In this document: positions 54,972-64,000 of the stretch, piece after piece
How the letters are laid out: every line of letters begins with the position of its first letter
Position numbering within the stretch: position 1 is the first letter of the stretch
Source: Agrypnia vestita
Lineage: Eukaryota; Arthropoda; Insecta; Trichoptera; Phryganeidae
Direction: 5' to 3'
NCBI GenBank assembly: GCA_016648135.1
Contig: JADDOH010023091.1
Coordinates: 124,001 to 188,000 of the forward strand
DNA length: 64,000 nt
The notes under the pieces: generated by a model
Database searches by the model: none
What the model saw: only the letters and a program-made list of their open reading frames with translations
What the model was told of the DNA's origin: nothing
Translations under genes and position numbers: made by a program

Positions 54972-55849
54972 ACTAAGTACTAGGTACCTAATTTTCATGA
55001 GGTCTACTCGTATCCTACGAGAAGTCGGTGGAATTTCATGGCAGGAATACAAAATAGTTTATATTATAATTATTATGTATAATTATCCATAATTTATCAA
55101 AAAATATATTGTTATATAACCAAAAACAATGCATATTATGTACGATTATCATTCGAGGGCGTAGTCATAGTTACCATAAACGTTAATTACTGCTGCGCAT
55201 TTATCATTATTGACCCCGATAGATGGACCTAGAGTGACAAAGTATAAATATTTTATAAACAATTTGAACGTGATAATTACATAATACACTTTCATGATGA
55301 ATTAATATTGAATAATGACTTAATGATAAAAAAGATTGCGAATAATATTCAGAACAAAATAAAGACAAGCGCAAATCAATAAATACAATTTGCCAATGAG
55401 TTGCAGATTAACAAGTTTTTACACAATACGTAATACACTTTTTTTGATAAATTAATAATAAATAAGGCCTCAATGATAAAATAAATTGTAAATAATATTC
55501 AGAACAAAATAAAGACTGTCGAAAATCAAAAAATACAATTTAGGAATGAGTTATTGGTTAGAAAGACTTGCTTGGACGATGGTGAAGAAGTGGTGCTACC
55601 TCTTTCTGGGCCGCCAGAAGAACTTGGAAGGTCAACTCTTTCCTGACTATGCTGGCGTCACCAGCTTTGAAGCGAACAATCCACTCCCGGCAAGCCTTTT
55701 CGCTAATCGTTCCTTCGCCGAAAAGAACATCCAAATCGCGAAATGACTCAGCAGGTTTCCACCCTTCGTCGAAGTGGTAAGCATAATGCGGCCTATATAC
55801 GTATGGTTTTATATATTTTTTAAGGTTTTATATATTTTTTAAGGTTTTA

Positions 55850-56405
55850 ATAATTTTATTTGAGTTGCATCAAAACGAATCATTTTTTAATATTCCATAT
55901 AAATTATTGTAGTGATAGTCCAATGTTTGATAGTAGTGATAGTCCAAAATATTGAAAAATTAATGTGTTAACTTTGATGTCGCTTATCTCCGTAACTGTC
56001 GACATTTCGTCCAAAGTGCAAAGTGTATTTTCTATTCAAAATTGCACGAAGAAGACTTTCCAGAAGTTTTCGCTACTAGCTAAGAGACGCCCTTTATATT
56101 TATGTTAATAATTATGTATATACAATAATGTAGAAAAATGTGTAAACAAACTGCTTTAAAGTTTAGTTCGTTTATTTGTAAGTTACCTACTATCTGCAAC
56201 CCGTCAAAAATGATGCAACATTGCTTCGCGTCTTTGCTAAGCCCTAGTACCTATATATTTTCATCCATTAGCACCCTTTTGGCGCTCCACGGAGAGGCGG
56301 CCGTGGCATTATGCGTGAAACAGAAATTATGGACGTTACACGAAGTAACGGGGACAGACACACAGACGGACTGACGGACAGACAAAGAAATTATTATGTT
56401 TGATT
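55850..56405. repeat. Diverged relative of the CAGGGTTATTTG foldback family, no gene
   Basis: 55975-56095 matches 48680-48830 and 36235-36345 (TTTGATGTCGCTTATCTCCG, CAAAATTG, GAAGAAGACT). The rest is AT-rich and uninformative. Confidence 0.5.
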
Positions 56406-56589
56406 ATTATTATAATGTACAACTAGCCAATCATCTGGCACTCGCAAAAAGTGCCCAAACAACATTAATTGAAATCTCTCCATGTGCATAACCGGGGGCC
56501 CAATGCCGAGAGGGTATTAATGACAGCTAAATATGAAATATGTAATTACGCGGGCCACCAAATACGCGATAATGCGCGACCATTGTAAA

Positions 56590-56830
56590 AAATAAAGTGA
56601 AATAAATATTTCCCTTCGCGTTCCGACCTTTCGCGTCCCCGGCGTCATGTTTTATTCATTAATTTATTTAGGAAATGGCCGCGACAAAATAGACATTTTA
56701 TTGGCTGCGCGACGGCAGATTCGGCTTTATCGTCCGCCATTGTCCCGACGGGATCCAACTGACGCGGCGGCCGGTCCTGGGGAGAGGGGAGGGGGGAGGC
56801 TGCGCGGCGGTTGTTGACAACTTAAATATC
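56590..56830. other. GC-rich patch of unknown nature
   Basis: CpG-rich stretch with GCGACGGCAGATTCGGC and a G-rich run (GGGGAGAGGGGAGGGGGGAG). It could be a promoter or an exon edge of a neighbouring gene, but no frame or splice pattern supports a gene call. Confidence 0.25.
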
Positions 56831-57024
56831 CAGCCAGGTACGGCCCCAACACTGAAAATATGACAATAATAAAATTTGTAATAAATTATAAATTAGTTTT
56901 TGAAAATGGGAAACTGAAATGCTGAATAGCGGGCGCGTGCAGTCAGTAATGATTTTATGACAGTAGTTAATCTTGGAAAAGAAGCGAAATTAAATATTTA
57001 TCTCATGAATATATATCACTCTTA

Positions 57025-57235
57025 GGACACTATACACATACTAAAAGAATGTCCCATTCTAAAGGATACCATGGTGGATCTGATAAGGGGTACAGACCTT
57101 CTCAGGAATGCTAACAATCGTGCTTCAGATCTTTTATTCGGGTGTGGGTATCCCGCTGGGAAATTTTTAGGGGGCCTCTCCGCGGGATGTGACAGTTATG
57201 TGCTGGTTTTCTTTTAATAGATATTTTCGTCTATA
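57025..57235 (+). mobile_element. LINE ORF2 C-terminal fragment
   Basis: Frame HILKECPILKDTMVDLIRGT...GYPAGKFLGGLSAG then stop. H-x(4)-CP near the C-terminus is found in R1/I-group LINE reverse transcriptase tails. Followed by CT/CG-rich sequence 57420-57890 that may be more of the same element or its 3-prime UTR. Confidence 0.45.
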
Positions 57236-58635
57236 ATCCAGTTGATAAGATTTTTTTAAATCCATCCCTGTAACGCCATAAGCTTGATATCTACCGTGGT
57301 TTATGTCTGCCGGCAGTGATTTTCCGGAATAGCGTGTCCTCTGTTTGTTTTGTACAACTTTATTTTAATTTTTCCTCAGGGGGGTGACTACTGTACCTAG
57401 TTTAACTGTCTCTATGGTTAAAACTTCATGAACTCCGCCACCGGAGCTAGATGAACGCCTCTAATCGAGTGCCGGTGCCGGTCCCAAGCCCGGATAAAGG
57501 AGGAGGGCTTCCTTTCCTAAATCCTATCCCTCCCATAGACCATTGCGGTGACCAGCCCCTTTGGCGGCACTCTACCTTATCTCTCCCATAATCCCTACCC
57601 TCTATGGCATTCAACAAACCGCTGCACACCGATCGTCTCGCCTCAGTGTGCCACCGGACCCATGTGCGGCGGGCTGGCCGGTGAGTCTGATGGCGTGCAA
57701 CATCTTTCTCACTCTAACCAAAGTCATACGCACAGCTTCGCCTTCTAACTAAAGTCTCGCAGCGATTTGCAGGAGAGAGTGCGTCTCTCGAATAGGGCTA
57801 TTTCCCATCGCAAAGCTCGTGAGAGGCGCAGCAACAACTGAGTCAGAATGGCGAGGGGATCCTCGATCACGAGGCCCGGCTACAATAACAACAATGGTAT
57901 TTCCTCACATATAAATATGTATATCATTCTATCACATCTCATTCTACTGTTTTGTATTATATGGTTTGCTTTTGATGACAGTGAAGCGGCTTTGTGTGTT
58001 TAAACTAGTATGAGTGCAAGCGCATCGCTTGCACTCATCCGAGTTTAAGTAACGCGGGGAGGACGACCACTTTAGCACAAAAAATGCCGAATTGGGTGGT
58101 GAAAGTGTAGGACCGGTATGGGAGCTATTGATCAGAAAACAGCTTTGGTTGTGTGGTGGCTCCCTCTTCACTACTCTTAGGACAACATTACCACCAACAG
58201 AAAAATGACGGTTTTTACCTTTGAATGTCAAATCAACTGTCTGGTCTAATTAATCTACTTATTTATTACTTAGTTGTGTATACGTTTTAATAAAAGATAG
58301 TTTTAAATTTAATATTATTTATACTGCGTACTGTTATTATCTTTGCTTAAATTTTTTCATTATTTTTCTCTTTACTATATTAATTATAATTTTTTTGTTT
58401 ATTATTAGTTTATTTTTATTGTTGTCTCACATAATTGCATTATGATTATTGCATATTAGTTTTTTTTTATTCTCATGTGTAGGTACATAGTATGTACTAC
58501 TTACTATTTAATAGATATATTTTAAATATAATGATACTCACAAGTTAAATTACTTATATTATATTGTAGTTATTTATATATTAGAGTTATATTACTCATG
58601 TAGAAGAGAAATACCATTATAAAAACTGTTACTAT

Positions 58636-58698
58636 CAATATCACTTTTTAACACCCAACAGTTGCTATACAACTGTTGGGTGTTGAAAAGTGATATTG
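58636..58698. repeat. Hairpin, 29-bp arms with one mismatch
   Basis: CAATATCACTTTTTAACACC / GGTGTTGAAAAGTGATATTG, loop CTATA. Confidence 0.85.
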
Positions 58699-59134
58699 CA
58701 CTATCATGTATTATGTAGAGGTATAAACACAGGGTGCAATTTCTGCTTCCTTTCTTGGGTTATTAATGACAGGCATTTATGTGTCCTTTATGCTCTGCAT
58801 TCCTCTCGATCACCATATCCCACTAATTAGACCATGTAGATTCATGACCACTTTCCAAATGTCGCATCTAAAACTGCAAAAGTCATAAATTAATTAGGTA
58901 ATTACAAGGGCATAAATAAATAAGCCTCGTCTATTTTTGAGCAGTGGTGGCCTTAGAGGGTGGCGAGCAGGGCAATCGCCCGAGGCCTCGCTCTTGCAAG
59001 GGCTCCGAGTAGGAAAAATGATGTATTTATTTTACGTTTGTAGCTATTTTTTAAAACAATGCAATTTTTTAAAAAGGTTTATTCAATGTCATAATCGTAT
59101 TAAAAGATAAAAAATAATCAGTGAGAATATTTAG

Positions 59135-59410
59135 AGTTTGTTCAAACCTTTCAGAACAGTACTGGATTTCATGTCACATAGACATTATTAATCAATTAAT
59201 CTATATTATAGATGTCTCACAGAGACGAAACTGTAGTTTTTTATGGGAAAGTAGGTATAGAAGTCTTTTGGGTGTACATAGGACTTATGACCTAGCTTAT
59301 GGTTGGCTTAAGTGATTACTTTACACAATGTAACATTCGCCATTTGAAATCAATTGTAGATTTTCTCATTTAGTGAGATTAACGACATCTGTGGGAATTT
59401 AGAAGAATGA
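59135..59410. repeat. Interspersed repeat family E, copy 5
   Basis: Well preserved copy: AGATGTCTCACAGAGACG, GGGAAAGTAGGTATAGAAG, GTGATTACTTTACACAATG. It lies inside the hAT-like element. Confidence 0.6.
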
Positions 59411-59449
59411 AAATGAAAATTTAACATATTTAATATAATAGTATATATG

Positions 59450-60170
59450 TACAATGTTATTGTTGATATTTGTGTTCCTAGTCCTCCTCACTAGGGGTTC
59501 CTGTGCTGAGGCGGACTAGTTTATATCTATTTATTTTCTATTTTTAAATTTCTACGTCGTTTTTAATACTCCTTTTAATTTATCTGCATCGACTTGATTT
59601 AGCCATACTTTTATCTTTTTTTTAAACTCTTCAATCTTTTCAAAATTTTTGAAGGTTAGAGGAAGGATGTTGTAGAGTTTTGTTGCAAAATATATATAGC
59701 TTCTTTGGCCAAAAGTTGTGTTGAATGTTGGTATATTTCTATTTACCATTTTACTGCCTTTCGTATTATATACCGGGGTTCTATTATTTTGTTTTGTATA
59801 TTTAAATTTTTGTAAGAGAATGCTCTTGGCATATATTTGTTTTGTGTTCAGCACGTCAAGACATTTGAAAATCTCTTTTAAGGGCGTTCTGATTGGAAGT
59901 TTTAAAATGGTTTTTATAACGCTCTTTTGCGATATATTTAAATGGTTGATATAGTTTGTTGTGGCATATCCCCATGCTAAGATTCCATACTCAATCCGAG
60001 AACGACATAAGGCAAAGTAAACTTTCTTAATATCTTCCTTAGATAGTATATTTCTTACGTTTTTGAAGAAATATATAAGTTTTGTGAGCTTTTTAATAAT
60101 TTCGTTAATGTGAGAGTTCCATCGAAGGTTTTCATCTATTTCCACTCCACTATTTACCGTAAATAGTGTA
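59450..60170 (-). mobile_element. CR1-like LINE, 5-prime truncated
   Basis: A 197-codon frame (60145-59552) gives the RT thumb/C-terminal region: EIDENLRWNSHINEIIKKLT, YFFKNVRNILSKEDIKKVYF, EYGILAWGYATTNYI, FATKLYNILPLTFK. It is clearly related to, but distinct from, the C-terminus of the intron 8 LINE (LGIIIDRHLNWKLHI). The 3-prime end has a small hairpin at 59480-59520. Confidence 0.8.
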
Positions 60171-60297
60171 CTGTTAAAAAACTATGTATGTTTGTAAATT
60201 ATTTCTGAATTAGTTTTATGTGCGATAAAAGATTTATAAAATGCAGGGCCTCGCAAAAATTTGACACGGAGCCCCGCGATTGTTAGGGTCGCTACTG

Positions 60298-61440
60298 TTT
60301 TTTAGCGTTGGGGTAGTAATCACCAAAATAACAATCCTGTTATTTTTGGAATACGGCGGGATTAATTTTTTCGGTAAATTTTCTGTGAATCAAATTCAGG
60401 ACTCGCAGCACAGGCTCCGAAAGCAGAAACGGCGGCAGGAAATGGCGAATCTCGCGCCGGGGCCGGGGGTCGCCGGGGACCGGAAATCGGGACGGCCGCG
60501 CGCGCATCGCGGAAAGCGATTTATGCGGGTAGCCTGCTTCATTAAATTCCATCGCCGCAGAATAACAAAAAATGCAAAGAAAAGTACCTACCTACTGCCT
60601 ATCCAAGTCCAAGGGGGGTCTTAGATGAGGGTGCTGCGGGGCGCTTGTAAAAAGGGAATCGGTACTGCGGAAATTTATCTGTGATTGGACAGCTGCGGTG
60701 ATTCCAAGGTTTCTCGGTTCAATAATGAGCTCCCGTCTAATGTTCGACAGGCTTCTCAGTCCTGGGCTAAAACATTCAACACACAAAAGCGTGTGAGACA
60801 CACGTGGAGCGTCTCCGAATCTCCCTTCACATTCTTGCTAAACAAGCGAAAAAAAAGATTAATCTTAGAATAAATATTTGTACGTAAAAATGACGAAAAA
60901 AACACTAAAAATTAAATAAATCACTTTTCATGATATCCAAAATGTTTTAACATTTTTTTTAAAAAACCCATTATAAGATTTTCTCGCCAGTTGCTTTCAA
61001 AATACCTACCTACTCAATGATATGGATATTTATTTTATCCTTTAATAACCACTTTATAAAACACACTTTATAAACACCACCGAAGGTCCTGATTGTGGAA
61101 AATTCTTGACAGTAAAAATTAACCCACTTCCCGTCATCCAATCGAGCTGAAATTTTGCACATCGACTTGATGTCGATGACAATGCATCCTTACATACATT
61201 TGGAGTCACACATGCACACAAAAGTCGTACGTGTACTCATGTACGCGCGGTAGAAGTTATATTTAAAAACTAAAATAAAAACAAAATTAAATATTAATGA
61301 CGCTCAAAGTATTCATCATTATCGATTATTTTATCGAGTTTCATTAAAAGAAATAAAACACATACTTACAGAAATGTAACTTTGTATATTAAAAATAATT
61401 TCGACAAAATAACTTTCTTAAATTAATGGTTCGCGTCTAA
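60298..61440. other. No gene; GC-rich island 60400-60540
   Basis: 60400-60540 is CpG-rich with frames on both strands (for example plus-strand RKQKRRQEMANLAPGPG) but no splice sites or family match that I recognise. 61120-61190 is a fragment of repeat family D. Confidence 0.3.
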
Positions 61441-61443
61441 GCT

Positions 61444-61597
61444 ATTAATGCTATTAACGCGTAATATAGTATAATATTTTGACGGAATAGGGAGAATCGG
61501 TGGTGGCTACTCATGTGGTTATTAATGCTATTAACGCGTAATATAGTATAATATTTTGACGGAATAGGGAGAATTGGTGGTGGCTACTCATGTGGTT
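61444..61597. repeat. 77-bp tandem duplication
   Basis: Two units (61444-61520, 61521-61597) starting ATTAATGCTATTAACGCG and ending CTACTCATGTGGTT, differing at about one base. The near-identity shows a recent duplication. Confidence 0.9.
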
Positions 61598-61650
61598 GCC
61601 GCGTTGCAGTCCGCTTGTCCGAGGTTCGAGTCTTTCTCCAGTCGTGTAAT
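61575..61650 (+). repeat. tRNA-like SINE head
   Basis: CTCATGTGGTTGCCGCG and CCGAGGTTCGAGTC stand in for A and B boxes. The 77-bp duplication just before it ends within its first part. Confidence 0.4.
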
Positions 61651-61689
61651 TTAGTTTTTTTAGTCGTGAATTCGAACCAAATAATTATA

Positions 61690-63290
61690 TTTAGATATTA
61701 CTTTAACGCTAATTTCAAGTGCATTTATTTCGTGGTCTTGCATTTTATAGTCTACTGGTCAAGTAGTATCTGTTTCGTGACCGCCAAACTCACGCTCTTG
61801 GTCAGGTTGATGCTTAAGATATTTGCACCAATCACGGGTAAGGATTTTGACAGCTATTCAAAATTCCTACCAGTTGGAAAGGACCAGTCAGTTCATGTTT
61901 TGTGTTTGGAACCGACGTCACTCTGCTTCTGATTTGACGAGCCGCCGAAAGAGATTTGCTCTCAAAAGTGACGTTCGCGGACGACAACTTTTGTAGCAAC
62001 GCAACGGCATAAACCTTCGCAGAGCTCTGCCAAAACCGGGAAGGAAGACTACCAGGGCAGCGCTTTGAGTACCTTTCCAGCTGTATAAAAAAATGTTATT
62101 GGTATATGCATTTCGAGTATCCGGACCATGTGCTTTCACCGCAGAAAATTAGACCCAGTTTGGTGACGCGAATCTACCGTCACCAAACATTACCAAAATG
62201 GCGTCATATAGGGGATTTCCTAGGATGAGGGAACAAAGATTATTGTAGGGTAATTAATGAAATTAACATAAAAAGAACCTACCCTTTTGTCGCAGTGGCT
62301 GAAATTAATATCGCCCATTCGTATTGCTCGCCCGGTCAATTTCGATCTTTATATTCCTAATTTCAGTGGAATATTCTACGATTTGGCTTCTGTAGGGGAA
62401 GTTTATGCATAATGTTATTTTGATCGTCGAATTATTGATGTTCGGTTTTACGAGAAATATATTTCATTCCAGGAAACGAACGAGATTTGATTGGTTTTGT
62501 ATTTATTCTATTTGAATTCAAATTACGAGAATAAGAATTGTGTGTGATTGGCATCTACTTATAAATTATCATGTTTATTAGCTTCGGATACTTTCCGCAG
62601 AATTCCGCTACTATTGAAAATGTTAATTCATTCAATGGAATAATCAAAGATGGATCATGGCTTGTAGGAATTGTAAAATAACGAATATTTTTAACAGATA
62701 TAACATTACGTACGTGTAGTGGCATTTCATTACGTCGCAAAAATATAAATTGATTTATTTTACGCTCAATTGAAACTGTATGATAAATATCTGACAATGT
62801 ATGCACCCGAATATAAACAATAACTGTATAGAACGAATGTAACGTGTTTATACCTGTGCTAACAGGTACTAAGACTACTAAGAGCTTGTTTAAAAAAAAA
62901 CAATTTTGTTTGTTTTTGTCTTATTTTAAAAAATAAATACATCTTTTGTCTGCGGCGTTATACAGTCATCAACGAAGTTACAAAGAAAGTTAGTTATTTG
63001 TTGATTTAGTATTAACTCTGTGGAATGACATGATAATTTATATTAAATATATAAATAAAATACTTGTATAAGACCACTTTTGAGTTTAAGTTGTAAACGA
63101 CTAGTTTCGAGAAATACAGATGATCTCATCATCTCATCACAGGTGAGAATATACCTAAACTAAAATATCTTAGATACTGATAGAGGTGGATGGGTTATGC
63201 GTGGGAGAGGAGGTAGCCAGGTGTGGGTCTTGTCTTGGAGGTTGGCTATTGGCTATGGCTAAAAATAACGGTTATATTAATACTATAATA
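61690..63290. other. Intergenic, nothing recognised
   Basis: Frames are short and unconserved-looking. A small inverted repeat TTTGGTGACG / CGTCACCAAA at 62160-62188 is the only structure noticed. Confidence 0.4.
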
Positions 63291-63665
63291 GATTATTTTA
63301 TGGAATGGAAATATGGACGCTTAACAAAAAGTCAAAAGTGACTTGAAGCACTCGATATTTGGATCTACAGAATACTCAAAATGAGATGGATAGATAAAGC
63401 AAAGAATGAAAACGTCACGGTTCGGATGAATAAAGAAAAATAAATAATTACAAAAATAAAATACTGAAAACTTCAATATCTCGGATATGTGATTTTTGAC
63501 CTCATAATGCAGGGAAAGATTGCCAGAATTCGGGACCCTAGAAGAAGGAGAACATCATGGCTGAAAAACTTTGCCAGTCTACTGTATAGCTATTCCGGGT
63601 CCAGTAAATTAAGTCATGGTAGTCAACGACTGTTGAACGGATAGAGCACAAGAAGAAGAAGAATT
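63290..63665 (+). mobile_element. RTE-like LINE 3-prime fragment with GAA tail
   Basis: Frame-broken pieces YGMEIWTLNKKS, QNTQNEMDR and a closing GAAGAAGAAGAA (63650). Same family as 48855-49110 and 41265-41830. 63666-64000 after it shows nothing. Confidence 0.6.
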
Positions 63666-64000
63666 CTTTAAGATTTAACTTATAGTGTCCCTCTCATACA
63701 GTCGTACTTTAATCGACTGTGTCTTAAAATATATTCCTACATGACAAAGTAATACATTATATTTTTAGACAAAACACTTATTTTTTGTTGGGCATTTTAA
63801 TTAAATGTTTGTTCTAAATTAAATACGCCTTACTAATTGCTTCTTCAGTACACAAGTGTTGTACGGATAGTAGAGAAATATTATTAAGGCGCCGACTATT
63901 TATTTGGAAAACAGTAAGCATTATTATACATATGCGACGTATAGGTAAATAATTGTCAAATGAAAAGTAAATAATGCACCTGGGGGTTAAAAATAGAAGT

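Larger units (their letters stand above)
58942..60297. mobile_element. hAT-like element with ends CAGTGGTGGCC / CAGTAGCGACC
   Basis: Left end CAGTGGTGGCCTTAGAG; right end as reverse complement CAGTAGCGACCCTAACA, the common hAT terminal pattern. Putative 8-bp duplication TTTTTGAG (58934) versus TTTTTTAG (60298), 7 of 8 identical. Flanks rejoin into a sequence homologous to 35570-35780. It contains a family E copy and a LINE fragment instead of a transposase. Confidence 0.6.

Noticed and set aside
57444..57750. Coding exon in the CCGG-rich stretch
   Set aside because: Frames on both strands are short and it sits between LINE-like sequences; more likely a LINE UTR.

Overview
The window is one stretch of an insect nuclear genome. 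It is AT-rich, has short exons in long introns, and is dense in small TA-flanked DNA transposons and LINE/SINE debris. The recurring TACCTACC-like motifs and the mix of CR1-like and RTE-like LINEs fit a lepidopteran best, but that assignment is inference. The only convincing protein-coding host gene is on the minus strand: the PRRC2 (BAT2) family gene, orthologous to Drosophila nocte. I could follow 17 coding exons with matching splice phases, from the start codon at 39234 down to position 1, where the gene runs out of the window. At least 2,517 residues are encoded here, 1,425 of them in one giant exon (18030-22305).

The most interesting content lies between the exons. The introns carry at least 14 small-nucleolar-RNA-like elements, all on the coding strand and at most one per intron. 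Family A (8 copies) are C/D-box RNAs with perfect ATGATGA and CTGA boxes, a shared D-prime guide and individually different but self-complementary terminal stems. Family B (4 copies) are C/D-like RNAs with 13 nt of complementarity to the 18S rRNA region AGGATCCATTGGA. Family C (2 copies) are H/ACA RNAs. The human PRRC2 genes are also snoRNA hosts (SNORD62A/B in PRRC2B, SNORA38 in PRRC2A), so this looks like an ancient and, here, greatly expanded host-gene/snoRNA partnership. One family A copy lies at 44.7 kb, upstream of the first coding exon. This suggests a 5-prime UTR intron and a promoter near 47 kb, where CRE, E-box and YY1-like motifs occur.

Intron 8 holds a nearly complete CR1-type LINE (about 5 kb, same strand) inserted inside one of the snoRNA genes and splitting it. 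It has a PHD-finger ORF1 and an endonuclease/reverse transcriptase ORF2 broken by a single stop codon. The region from 47 to 64 kb shows no host gene. It consists of foldback MITEs, RTE-type and CR1-type LINE 3-prime fragments, a hAT-like element, tRNA-derived SINE remnants and several unnamed interspersed repeats that also occur in the nocte introns.
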